Of a stretch of 64,000 nt of DNA, positions 6,983 to 15,238 are shown in pieces. The notes under the pieces were generated by a model, which made no database searches, was not told the DNA's origin, and saw nothing but the letters and a program-made list of their open reading frames with translations. Each line of letters begins with the position of its first letter. Position 1 is the stretch's first letter. Source of the DNA: Flavobacterium flavigenum (GTDB taxonomy: Bacteria; Bacteroidota; Bacteroidia; Flavobacteriales; Flavobacteriaceae); the NCBI RefSeq assembly GCF_027111255.2, contig NZ_CP114285.2, positions 1,612,001 to 1,676,000 on the forward strand. Direction: 5' to 3'. The translations under genes and the position numbers were made by a program.

Positions 6983-8329
6983 TTATATTTTTTCTGTTGA
7001 AAGTTCCACATGATGCGGCCCTTTATTGATAATTTTTCCAACCAAAAGCAAAAACAGCATTCCGAGTAAAAGGTATAAACCAATAAAACCCAGTAATGTA
7101 AATAAGGTATTTCCGGAGGAGACCGTTGGCGAAGCACCCGATGCTGTTCGCAATAAATTATAAACCAGCCACGGCTGTCTTCCTAATTCGGCCGTGTACC
7201 AGCCTGTGGTGTTAGCAATATACGGAAACGGCATCATAAACATCAGCGACCATAAAATCCATTTCGTTTCAAACAATTTCCCTCTGATTAACTGGAAGAG
7301 TGAAAGGACCATCAAGCCGATAAATACCGTTCCCAATCCTACCATAATATGATACGCATAATACAATCCTGAAATATTGGTTGGATGCAGGTCTTCTTCA
7401 AACTGGTCTAAACCTTTAATTTCCTGATTCCAGTTTCCATACGTCAGGAAGCTCAAAATATTTGGAACGGCGATTTTATTATCGAGCTTTTTGTCTTTTA
7501 CATCGGGCTGTCCTATCAAGACAATTTCAGAACCTTTCTTTTCGGTATGAAAAATTCCTTCCATAGCGGCAAAAGTCACTGGCTGGTGTTTCACTACGTT
7601 TTTAGCAAGTAAATCTCCTGTTGGAACGGCAACGATGATACTCGAAATCAATCCGAAAATGACACCGGTTTTTAAAAATAATTTCCCGAAAGAAACATTT
7701 TTTCTGCTTAAAATATAAAAAGCACCAATTCCGGCAACCACAAACGAACTCGTTACCAAAGAAGCCGCCTGATTGTGCAGGTAAGAAGGCCACAACCATG
7801 GATTTAAAAACAACGCTTTAAAATTCGTTAGTACAAATTTTCCGTTTTCCAAAATTTCATAGCCTACCGGATTCTGCATCCACGAATGTGTAGCTATGAT
7901 TAAGTAGCCGCTAGCCCAGGAGCCAATCATAATCAACAATCCGGTTACAAAATGCCATTTATGTCCGAGAAGTTTTTCTCCAAATAAAAAGATACCGAGA
8001 AAAGAAGATTCGAGAAAGAAAGAGAACATGCCTTCCATAGCAAGAGTTTGTCCAATAATTCCACCCGTTAATTCGGAGAATTTGGCCCAATTGGTTCCAA
8101 ACTGAAATTCCATCGGGATTCCGGTTACAACTCCCATTGCAAAATTCAGGGCGAAGATTTTCATCCAGAAATGCGTGGCATGATTGTATTGTTCGTTATT
8201 GGTTTTGAGATATTTCCACTTAAAGTAAACAATAATGAGCGAAAGACCCATTGTAAGCTGTGGAAAAAGATAATGAAAAGTAATGGTGAAGGCAAATTGC
8301 ATTCGGTCATAAAAGAGCATTTCTTCCAT
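6983..8329 (-). CDS. cydA: cytochrome bd ubiquinol oxidase subunit I
   Basis: The 448-residue protein carries the CydA N-terminus (DRMQFAFTITFHYLFPQLTM), where His19 is the expected haem b595 ligand, and the conserved block GVVTGIPMEFQFGTNWAKFS. WAELGRQPW-like sequence (TAELGRQPWLVYNLLRT) is the conserved haem/quinol region near residues 370-385. The Q-loop (ISFLTYGNWNQEI...) is short, as in Bacteroidota. It is the first gene of the cydAB operon. The sulfur-oxidation-like module just upstream is divergent; bd oxidases are sulfide-resistant, but a functional link is only inferred. Confidence 0.95.
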   Translation of the reverse strand: MEEMLFYDRMQFAFTITFHYLFPQLTMGLSLIIVYFKWKYLKTNNEQYNHATHFWMKIFALNFAMGVVTGIPMEFQFGTNWAKFSELTGGIIGQTLAMEGMFSFFLESSFLGIFLFGEKLLGHKWHFVTGLLIMIGSWASGYLIIATHSWMQNPVGYEILENGKFVLTNFKALFLNPWLWPSYLHNQAASLVTSSFVVAGIGAFYILSRKNVSFGKLFLKTGVIFGLISSIIVAVPTGDLLAKNVVKHQPVTFAAMEGIFHTEKKGSEIVLIGQPDVKDKKLDNKIAVPNILSFLTYGNWNQEIKGLDQFEEDLHPTNISGLYYAYHIMVGLGTVFIGLMVLSLFQLIRGKLFETKWILWSLMFMMPFPYIANTTGWYTAELGRQPWLVYNLLRTASGASPTVSSGNTLFTLLGFIGLYLLLGMLFLLLVGKIINKGPHHVELSTEKI

Positions 8330-8354
8330 AAGGTAATTTGTTTATGAAGTTCCA

Positions 8355-8362
8355 CAAATTTA
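8355..8362 (-). promoter_or_regulatory. candidate cydAB -7 element
   Basis: On the minus strand this reads TAAATTTG, a TANNTTTG match 25 bases upstream of the cydA start. A TTTTG lies further upstream, at more than the usual spacing. Confidence 0.35.
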
Positions 8363-8552
8363 CCCATTAAAACCCGAATTGCTGTCCTGCAAAACCAGTT
8401 TATTTGTAAATTTTTAAGCCATATAAGTAAATATAAGTTTACGCAAAATCTAAAATGAACTTAGATCAATTATATGTTGAAATTATTTAAAGTTTTTTCT
8501 GCAAAATCAGATTTCTGTAACATTAGTCACTTACATTCGTCCAAAACAAACC

Positions 8553-8560
8553 TACCTTTG
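8553..8560 (+). promoter_or_regulatory. candidate -7 element of the sulfur module
   Basis: TACCTTTG matches TANNTTTG and lies 26 bases before the ATG at 8587. The region between the divergent cydA and this gene is 257 bases and holds both candidate promoters. Confidence 0.45.
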
Positions 8561-8586
8561 TCATCCAATTATTTATTAAGAGAATC

Positions 8587-10005
8587 ATGAAAATAGAACA
8601 AATTTACACCGGATGTCTCGCACAAGGTGCATACTATATTACTTCAAACGGAGAAGCTGCCATTGTTGATCCGCTTCGTGAAATTCAGCCTTATCTGGAT
8701 CGTCTGGAACGAGACGGCGTTAAACTGAAATACATTCTTGAAACACATTTCCATGCTGATTTCGTTTCCGGACATGTCGATTTAAGCCGGGAAACCCAGG
8801 CTCCAATCGTATACGGACCTAATGCTAAACCCGAATTCGAATGTATTGTTGCAACAGACGGACAGGGATTTAAAATAGGAAACATTACCATCAAAGCGCT
8901 ACATACCCCAGGACATACTATGGAGAGCACCACTTATTTACTAATAGATGAAAACGGAAAAGATCATGCAGTTTTCTCCGGTGATACTTTATTTATTGGC
9001 GATGTAGGCCGTCCGGACTTGGCTCAAAAAGCCGCCGGAATGACTCAGGATCAATTGGCCGGCATTTTATTTCATTCGCTAAGAGATAAAATTATGACTC
9101 TGGCTGATGATGTTATTGTTTACCCTGCGCACGGTGCCGGAAGTGCCTGCGGAAAAAATATGAGCAAGGAAACTGTCTCTACTATCGGAAATCAAAAAGC
9201 AACCAATTATGCTTTGCGAGCAAATATGACCGAAGCCGAATTTATTAAAGAAGTTACAGACGGATTATTGCCTCCTCCTGCCTATTTCAGCATGAATGTG
9301 GCGATGAACAAAAAAGGATACGAAAGCTTCGAAACAGTTTTGCATAACGGAATGAAAGCAATTAACGTAAAAGATTTTGAAGCTGTCGCAGAAGAAACCG
9401 GAGCATTAATTTTAGATACCAGAAGTGCAGCAGATTTCAGCAAAGGATTCATTCCACAATCTATCAACATCGGAATCAACGGCGATTTTGCTCCCTGGGT
9501 TGGCACTTTGATTGCGAATGTAAAGCAGCCGATTATTCTGGTCACCGAAGCTGGTATGGAAGAAGAAACTGTAACCCGTTTAAGCCGTGTAGGTTTTGAT
9601 ACCATTATAGGACATTTGGAAGGTAGTTTTGAAGCCTGGCAAAAAGCAGGTTTTGAAACAGATGCTGTAAACCGAATTTCAGCAGAACAATTTGCAAACG
9701 AAGCTGACATCAAAAAAGACAAAATAATTGATGTTCGAAAAGAAACCGAATACGAAGCTGAACATGTCGAAGATTCATACAGCAAACCTCTGGCTTATAT
9801 TAATGACTGGGTAAAAGATATTGACCCTAAGGAACATTTTTACCTGCATTGTGCGGGAGGCTACAGAAGTATGATTGCCGCTTCGATTTTACAGGCACGG
9901 GGTTTCAGAAATTTTACTGAAATTGAAGGCGGTTTTGGAGCAATTGCAAAAACCAATATCCCAAAATCAGACTTTGTTTGTCAAAGCAAGACTCTAAAAG
10001 CATAA
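8587..10005 (+). CDS. MBL-fold hydrolase with two rhodanese domains (persulfide dioxygenase / CstB-like)
   Basis: The 472-residue protein begins with a metallo-beta-lactamase domain (1-240). THFHADFVSGHVDL gives metal ligands His54, His56, Asp58 and His63; FSGDTLFIGDVGRPDL and VYPAHGAGSACG supply the later ones. This motif set is that of ETHE1/CstB persulfide dioxygenases. Two rhodanese domains follow (about 260-355 and 370-465). The second has the active-site loop HCAGGYRS with Cys422. The first has VTEAGMEEE in that place and no cysteine, so it is probably structural. Likely role: oxidation of low-molecular-weight persulfides or sulfur transfer in the cytosol. Two YeeE-type permeases follow. 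Confidence 0.9.
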   Translation: MKIEQIYTGCLAQGAYYITSNGEAAIVDPLREIQPYLDRLERDGVKLKYILETHFHADFVSGHVDLSRETQAPIVYGPNAKPEFECIVATDGQGFKIGNITIKALHTPGHTMESTTYLLIDENGKDHAVFSGDTLFIGDVGRPDLAQKAAGMTQDQLAGILFHSLRDKIMTLADDVIVYPAHGAGSACGKNMSKETVSTIGNQKATNYALRANMTEAEFIKEVTDGLLPPPAYFSMNVAMNKKGYESFETVLHNGMKAINVKDFEAVAEETGALILDTRSAADFSKGFIPQSINIGINGDFAPWVGTLIANVKQPIILVTEAGMEEETVTRLSRVGFDTIIGHLEGSFEAWQKAGFETDAVNRISAEQFANEADIKKDKIIDVRKETEYEAEHVEDSYSKPLAYINDWVKDIDPKEHFYLHCAGGYRSMIAASILQARGFRNFTEIEGGFGAIAKTNIPKSDFVCQSKTLKA

Positions 10006-10107
10006 ACATTGAACATAAATTTCCACCATATAAGTTATATTAGTTAACTCAATTAAAGCTTACTTATATTTACTTATATCACTTATATGGTTCAAAACAT
10101 TTTAAAC

Positions 10108-10677
10108 ATGAGCATATTAGAAATCATCAAAGAACCATGGCCGTGGTACGTTGCCGGTCCGTTAGTCGGATTAACGGTACCTATATTATTAATTATCGGA
10201 AATAAATCTTTCGGGATAAGTTCTTCGCTACGCCATATTTGTGCAGCTTGTATTCCCGCAAACATTTCCTTTTTTAAATACGACTGGAAAAAAGAAAGCT
10301 GGAATTTATTCTTCATCTTCGGAATTTTCCTTGGCGGAATTATGGCTGCATACTTTTTATCCAATCCAAATGAAGTTGTAATTACACCCGAACTTTCCGC
10401 TCAATTAGCCAGCTACGGAATTACGGATCACTCCGGATTATTGCCGAAAGAACTTTTTTCATGGGAAAGTTTATTTACCATTCGAGGATTTATCATCATT
10501 GTCGTGGGCGGATTTTTAGTAGGTTTCGGGACCCGTTATGCAGGAGGCTGTACAAGCGGACATGCCATCATGGGATTATCAAACCTGCAATGGCCGTCAT
10601 TAGTCGCTACAATCTGTTTTATGATTGGCGGTTTTATAATGTCACTTTTGATTTTGCCTTATATTCTTTCACTTTAA
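10108..10677 (+). CDS. YeeE/YedE family sulfur-compound permease
   Basis: The 189-residue membrane protein has four to five hydrophobic segments. GTRYAGGCTSGHAIMGLSNL is the conserved cysteine loop of YeeE/YedE (TsuA-like) proteins, where cysteines handle thiosulfate or similar ions; a second C-A-A-C pair is in LRHICAACIPANISFF. I chose the ATG at 10108 (MSILEIIKEPWPWY), because the in-frame ATG at 10087 lies in a run of CTTATAT repeats and adds only seven residues. It follows the MBL-rhodanese gene and precedes the second half-permease by 11 bases. Confidence 0.85.
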   Translation: MSILEIIKEPWPWYVAGPLVGLTVPILLIIGNKSFGISSSLRHICAACIPANISFFKYDWKKESWNLFFIFGIFLGGIMAAYFLSNPNEVVITPELSAQLASYGITDHSGLLPKELFSWESLFTIRGFIIIVVGGFLVGFGTRYAGGCTSGHAIMGLSNLQWPSLVATICFMIGGFIMSLLILPYILSL

Positions 10678-10688
10678 AATTTTAAAAA

Positions 10689-11165
10689 ATGAGTTTAGAA
10701 AATAAAAATACAGACAGCGAAGGAATCAACGCAAGTAAGCAAAATGAGTCCGTGTTTGGAAACCTAAAATATTTAATCGTTGGGATTTTTTTCGGAATTA
10801 TATTTGTAAAAGCCGAAATCATAAGCTGGTTCCGCATTCAGGAAATGTTCCGTTTGGAGTCATTTCATATGTATGGTGTAATTGGAAGCGCAGTTGCGGT
10901 TGGATTACTATCAGTTCAATTGATTAAGAAATTCAATATAAAAACTTTACAAGGAGAAAAAATCGAAATCCAGCCGAAAACTTTCAATAAAGGACAAATC
11001 TACGGCGGATTGTTATTCGGTTTCGGCTGGGCCATTACCGGAGCTTGTCCGGGACCATTGTTCGCCCAAATTGGTACGGGTGCGACAGTTATTATTGTAA
11101 CTTTAGTAAGCGCTATTGCCGGAACCTGGGTTTATGGTTTAATAAAAGACAAGCTTCCTCACTAA
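10689..11165 (+). CDS. DUF6691 / YeeE-type half-permease
   Basis: The 158-residue membrane protein has a polar N-terminus (about 1-25) and four hydrophobic helices. FGFGWAITGACPGPLFAQIG holds the conserved cysteine of the second half of YeeE-like permeases. Together with the gene at 10108 it would make a complete two-subunit carrier for thiosulfate or another sulfur species. The MBL-rhodanese enzyme upstream would process what is imported. Confidence 0.85.
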   Translation: MSLENKNTDSEGINASKQNESVFGNLKYLIVGIFFGIIFVKAEIISWFRIQEMFRLESFHMYGVIGSAVAVGLLSVQLIKKFNIKTLQGEKIEIQPKTFNKGQIYGGLLFGFGWAITGACPGPLFAQIGTGATVIIVTLVSAIAGTWVYGLIKDKLPH

Positions 11166-11471
11166 AAATTAGTTTCAGGTTACAATTTGATTTCAGGTTT
11201 CAGGTTAATACACTTTGACTAAAGTTTAATCGCACACTAAGATATACGCAAAGTTCACAGAGTTTTTTCACAAAGCTTGTGAACTTTGCGTTTTTCATTA
11301 GCTTTTTATTTAAAAAACATTATGCTCTTTGCGGTTAAATATGTTCAAAGAAAGTCAACTTGAAACTTTAAACCTGAAACAAATAAAAACCAAACCCGTT
11401 TCTTCATCAATTTTTAATTTCCTTTTGCTAAGTTTGCTTTCAACAATATTTTCCAAAAAGTAAACTAAAAT
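11166..11471. other. intergenic region with repeat words and a hairpin
   Basis: No gene is visible. It holds fragments of dispersed repeat words: GATTTCAGGTTTCAGGTT near 11190-11208, its inverse AACTTGAAACTTTAAACCTGAAAC near 11358-11381, and CTCTTTGCGGTTAAA at 11325. A perfect arm pair CGCAAAGTTCAC / GTGAACTTTGCG lies at 11247-11290. A TANNTTTG match (TAAGTTTG, 11429-11436) could serve glpD. Confidence 0.5.
11247..11290. repeat. inverted repeat of the CTTTGCG word family
   Basis: CGCAAAGTTCAC (11247-11258) pairs with GTGAACTTTGCG (11279-11290) around a T-rich loop. The same word recurs at 21311-21420. No T-run follows, so it is not a typical terminator. Confidence 0.5.
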
Positions 11472-13064
11472 ATGATTCGTTCCGAACATCTCTCTCAATT
11501 GCAAAATACCGAAAAATGGGACATAATCATAATTGGTGGAGGCGCAAGCGGTCTTGGAACAGCACTTGATGCAGCAAGTCGTGGTTACAAAACAATCTTA
11601 CTGGAAGCGGTTGATTTTGCTAAAGGAACTTCAAGCAGAAGCACAAAACTCGTTCATGGCGGAGTTCGTTATTTAGCGCAAGGCGATGTGCATCTGGTAC
11701 GTGAAGCGTTAAAAGAAAGAGGTTTACTCGCTCAAAACGCAGGACATTTGGTTAAAAATCAATCTTTTGTTATTCCGAATTACAATTGCTGGAGCGGATA
11801 TTTTTATACCATCGGCTTAAAAATTTATGATGTATTGGCGGGCAGATTAAGTTTAGGCGCTTCAAAATATATCTCAAAGGAAAAAACGATCGAAATGCTT
11901 CCGAATGTACAGCAAGAGGGATTGGCAAACGGCGTGATCTATCATGACGGGCAATTTGATGATTCGCGATTAGCCATCAATCTTGCACAGACAGCTGTAG
12001 AAAAAGGCGCTTGTGTCATTAATTATATAAAGGTTGTTAATCTAATAAAAGATGATACGGAAACGGTTATTGGCGTACAGGCAATCGATCAGGAAACTGG
12101 AACTCAATACGACATAAAAGGATCGGCCATCATAAATGCTACAGGCGTTTTTACAAATGCTATAATGAAGCTCAATGATAAAGTGTATAAAAAATATATC
12201 GTTCCGAGTCAGGGAATCCATTTGGTATTTGATAAATCTTTCTTACCGGGCGACCAAGCCTTAATGATTCCGAAAACAAAAGACGGAAGGGTTTTGTTTG
12301 CAGTACCATGGCATAACCGTGTCGTGGTTGGTACCACAGATACTTTAATAAAAAGTCACAGTTTAGAACCTGTTGCCCTGGAAAGTGAGATCCAATTTGT
12401 TCTTGAAACAGCTCAACGCTTTTTAGCTAAAAAACCAACCCGAGCAGATGTATTATCGGTTTTTGCAGGTTTACGTCCGTTGGCAGCACCTAAAGAAGAG
12501 GGCAAAAGTACCAAAGAGGTTTCCAGAAGCCATAAAATCCTGGTTTCTAAAACGGGATTAATCACGATTACCGGCGGAAAATGGACTACGTATAGAAAAA
12601 TGGCTGAGGAAATTATTGACAAAGCCATCAACACAGGAAAATTACCTAAAAAAGAGTGTGTCACTGAACATCTTTCCATTCACGGAAACAAATCCACCAC
12701 TACTGCTGATCGGGAAAATCACCTTTACATTTATGGCTCAGATATTCCTAAAATAACCGAATTACAAAAAAATGAACCTGAGCTAAATGAAAAACTCCAC
12801 CCCGACCACGAATTCACTATGGCAGAAATCGTTTGGGCAATCCGTTATGAAATGGCCAGAAATGTCGATGATATTCTGGCAAGACGTGTCCGTTTATTAT
12901 TCTTAGATGCGAGGGCAGCAATTGAGTCTTCAGAAAAAGCGGCACGATTAATTGCGAAAGAACTCGGACATGATGAAATCTGGATTGCTAAGGAAATTTC
13001 TAATTTTAAAGCAATTTCAAAAGGTTTTCTTTTATCAGAATACCAACAAAATACATTAAAATAA
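11472..13064 (+). CDS. glpD: glycerol-3-phosphate dehydrogenase/oxidase, FAD-dependent
   Basis: The 530-residue protein opens with an FAD Rossmann motif (IIIGGGASGLGTALDAASRG, about 17-36) and SRSTKLVHGGVRYL, the GlpD signature. WHNRVVVGTTDT and ITITGGKWTTYRKMAEE are the conserved substrate and FAD sites. The C-terminal part is the helical GlpD domain with EMARNVDDILARR. It oxidises glycerol 3-phosphate to DHAP at the membrane and passes electrons to quinones. No glpK or glpF is beside it. It stands as a single gene. Confidence 0.95.
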   Translation: MIRSEHLSQLQNTEKWDIIIIGGGASGLGTALDAASRGYKTILLEAVDFAKGTSSRSTKLVHGGVRYLAQGDVHLVREALKERGLLAQNAGHLVKNQSFVIPNYNCWSGYFYTIGLKIYDVLAGRLSLGASKYISKEKTIEMLPNVQQEGLANGVIYHDGQFDDSRLAINLAQTAVEKGACVINYIKVVNLIKDDTETVIGVQAIDQETGTQYDIKGSAIINATGVFTNAIMKLNDKVYKKYIVPSQGIHLVFDKSFLPGDQALMIPKTKDGRVLFAVPWHNRVVVGTTDTLIKSHSLEPVALESEIQFVLETAQRFLAKKPTRADVLSVFAGLRPLAAPKEEGKSTKEVSRSHKILVSKTGLITITGGKWTTYRKMAEEIIDKAINTGKLPKKECVTEHLSIHGNKSTTTADRENHLYIYGSDIPKITELQKNEPELNEKLHPDHEFTMAEIVWAIRYEMARNVDDILARRVRLLFLDARAAIESSEKAARLIAKELGHDEIWIAKEISNFKAISKGFLLSEYQQNTLK

Positions 13065-13277
13065 CTATTTAATATCCCAGCTGACACAAGTTTATCTTAC
13101 AAAAAATAACAATCAATAATTTTACTTCGAGATGGCTTATCAATTTTAACTTTTAGTTAATTATCACAAAATCAGCATTTTAAAATATATAAATCACTAA
13201 TTTTACCGAAATTAAAATTCCAAAACCTTTTTTCAATAGTTAATCCTAAATACATTAACAAAAAATTAACAAAACAC

Positions 13278-13289
13278 TTGTATATACAA
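13278..13289. promoter_or_regulatory. MarR operator, site 1
   Basis: TTGTATATACAA is a perfect 12-bp palindrome. Its TTG (13278-13280) is also placed as the -33 element, 22 bases before the -7 element at 13303. The centre is 30 bp from site 2. Confidence 0.65.
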
Positions 13290-13302
13290 TAGTTAAAAGA
13301 TA

Positions 13303-13310
13303 TACATTTG
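13303..13310 (+). promoter_or_regulatory. marR operon -7 element
   Basis: TACATTTG matches TANNTTTG. With the TTG at 13278-13280 the spacing is 22 bases, within the flavobacterial range. Operator site 2 overlaps it. Confidence 0.6.
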
Positions 13311-13321
13311 TATATACAAAT
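13306..13321. promoter_or_regulatory. MarR operator, site 2
   Basis: ATTTGTATATACAAAT is a perfect 16-bp palindrome that contains the same core as site 1. It overlaps the last bases of the -7 element and lies 16 bases before the marR ATG, so binding would block transcription. Confidence 0.65.
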
Positions 13322-13336
13322 TATACACTTACAACT

Positions 13337-13798
13337 ATGACAATTGAAGAGGTTATAAAAAGTACTGTTAAGATGGATAATGCGAAAAAAGTTATTCTGA
13401 ATATCATGTATACGCAAAATGTGATTCAGGATCATTTCAATGAGTTGATAAAACCGTATGATCTGTCCGGGGAACAATATAATGTATTACGCATATTAAG
13501 AGGACAAAAAGGAAATCCTGCCAACATGTGTGTCATACAGGAACGTATGCTTGCGAAAACCAGCAACACAACACGATTGGTTGATAAATTGCTATTAAAA
13601 GAGTATGTAACCCGAAATGTATGCCCGGGAAACAGAAGAAAGATTGAAGTTTTAATCACCCAAAAAGGACTGGATGTTTTAAAAGAATTAGATCCAAAAG
13701 TAGATGCACATGAGCGTGAATTTGCTGCCAATATAAGCCCCGAAGAATTAGAATTATTAAACCAATTATTAGAGAAATACAGAACCCAACAAAATTAA
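13337..13798 (+). CDS. MarR-family transcriptional regulator
   Basis: The 153-residue protein has the MarR winged-helix layout: dimer helix at the N-terminus, then LSGEQYNVLRILRGQKG, recognition region LAKTSNTTRLVDKLLLKEYV (about 74-93) and wing RNVCPGNRRKIEVLITQKG. MarR proteins bind palindromes as dimers and release on ligand or oxidant. Cys60 and Cys95 are candidates for redox sensing. Two palindromic operators lie directly upstream, so it is probably autoregulated. The nitroreductase gene starts five bases downstream. Confidence 0.9.
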   Translation: MTIEEVIKSTVKMDNAKKVILNIMYTQNVIQDHFNELIKPYDLSGEQYNVLRILRGQKGNPANMCVIQERMLAKTSNTTRLVDKLLLKEYVTRNVCPGNRRKIEVLITQKGLDVLKELDPKVDAHEREFAANISPEELELLNQLLEKYRTQQN

Positions 13799-13803
13799 AT
13801 ATT

Positions 13804-14436
13804 ATGAGTACATTTTTAGAAAGTCAGAATTGGAGATATGCAACAAAACAATATGATGCAACCAAAAAAATCTCTGCTGAAGATTTAAACACACTTAAAG
13901 AAGCCGTTAGACTAAGTGCTTCTTCATACGGTTTGCAGCCTTATAAAGTTGTGATCGTTGAAAATCCTGAATTAAGGGAACAATTAAAAGCTGCTGCTTA
14001 CGGACAAACTCAAGTTACAGATGCTTCTCACCTGTTTATTTTTGCAAATGATCTTAATCTTGATGCAAAATCAGTTGAGGCATACATTAAAAATATCAGC
14101 GAAACCAGAGGTGTTCCTGCGGATGCTTTGGGCGGTTTTAGCGATATGATGAATAATGTTATTTCTAACTTATCAGATGAAGCTAAAAACAACTGGACAG
14201 CAAAACAAACTTATATCGCTTTAGGAAATTTATTGGGTGCTGCTGCAGAATTAAAAATTGATGCTACACCAATGGAAGGTTTTAATCCAGCCGCTTTTAA
14301 TGAAATTTTAGGTTTCGACAAATTAGGATTAAACGCTGCTGTTATTGCAACTATCGGTTATAGACACACCGAAGATGACACACAACATTATAAAAAAGTT
14401 AGAAAATCTCAGGAAGAATTATTTATCACACTTTAA
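13804..14436 (+). CDS. NAD(P)H-dependent nitroreductase-family oxidoreductase
   Basis: The 210-residue protein matches the NfsB-like nitroreductase family. WRYATKQYD near residue 11-19 and LSASSYGLQPYKVVIVENPE (about 37-57) are the FMN-binding blocks, and ALGNLLGAAAELKIDATPMEGF is the conserved helix and loop of the C-terminal half. It would reduce quinones or nitroaromatics in the cytosol. It is the second gene of the MarR operon, with five bases between, so its expression probably follows MarR de-repression. Confidence 0.9.
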   Translation: MSTFLESQNWRYATKQYDATKKISAEDLNTLKEAVRLSASSYGLQPYKVVIVENPELREQLKAAAYGQTQVTDASHLFIFANDLNLDAKSVEAYIKNISETRGVPADALGGFSDMMNNVISNLSDEAKNNWTAKQTYIALGNLLGAAAELKIDATPMEGFNPAAFNEILGFDKLGLNAAVIATIGYRHTEDDTQHYKKVRKSQEELFITL

Positions 14437-14468
14437 TTATTTAATAACAATCAAAATCATTTTACAAC

Positions 14469-15035
14469 ATGAAAAATTTAAAAACAATTGCAATAGCATT
14501 ATTCGTAGCAGTGGCTGGTGTTTCAGTAAACGCACAAACTAAAAAAATTGATGTGAAAACATCTACTATCAAATGGGTAGGTAAAAAAGTAACCGGAGAG
14601 CATTCTGGAACTGTGAATTTTAAAGAAGGTGCTTTAGTTTTCAAAGGAAAAAAATTAACTGGAGGAAGCTTTACAGTTGATATGACTTCATTAACTTCAA
14701 CTGATTTGACAGGAGAATACCAAGGAAAATTAAACGGTCACTTAAAAGCTGACGATTTCTTCGGAACTGAAAAATACCCAACTTCAAAATTAGTTTTCAA
14801 AACAATTGGTGCTAAATCAGCTGATGTTTACACTGTAACTGCTGACTTAACTATTAAAGGAATCACTAAACCTGTAACTTTTGACATCGCTGTAAAAGGA
14901 AATACTGCAACAACTGAATTTAAAGTTGACAGAACTAAATACGATATCAAATACAACTCTGGTAACTTCTTCCAGAATTTAGGAGACAAAACAATCAATG
15001 ACGATTTTGAATTGGCTGTAACTTTAAAATTCTAA
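14469..15035 (+). CDS. YceI-family lipid-binding periplasmic protein
   Basis: The 188-residue protein begins with a signal peptide (MKNLKTIAIALFVAVAGVSVNA). The mature part is the YceI lipocalin-like barrel: TSTIKWVGKKVTGEHSGTV, DMTSLTSTDLTGEYQGKLNG and DFFGTEKYPTSKLVF are family blocks. Known members bind polyisoprenoids in the periplasm. It lies 32 bases behind the nitroreductase gene and before a strong terminator, so it ends the MarR operon; this trio recurs in Flavobacterium as far as I recall. Confidence 0.92.
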   Translation: MKNLKTIAIALFVAVAGVSVNAQTKKIDVKTSTIKWVGKKVTGEHSGTVNFKEGALVFKGKKLTGGSFTVDMTSLTSTDLTGEYQGKLNGHLKADDFFGTEKYPTSKLVFKTIGAKSADVYTVTADLTIKGITKPVTFDIAVKGNTATTEFKVDRTKYDIKYNSGNFFQNLGDKTINDDFELAVTLKF

Positions 15036-15065
15036 TATTTCAGACTTACTAATTTGAAATTCATA

Positions 15066-15102
15066 AAACCCCAACATTTAAATTGTTGGGGTTTCTTTTT
15101 TT
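15066..15102 (+). terminator. rho-independent terminator of the marR operon
   Basis: AAACCCCAACATTT pairs with AAATTGTTGGGGTTT, followed by TTTCTTTTTTT. It lies 31 bases past the yceI stop. Confidence 0.85.
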
Positions 15103-15238
15103 AAACACAAAAATAACGTTCTTAATATTCAGATAACTCTTTCATAACAAAACACTTAATTTTGATTAACATTCTGCTTCTAATTTTGATCTCGTTAAAA
15201 ACAATAAAAATCACAAACTAGAAATCAAAATTATAGTT

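Noticed and set aside
11247..11290. Terminator for the YeeE operon
   Set aside because: The hairpin has no T-run on either side and its words recur elsewhere; treated as a repeat.
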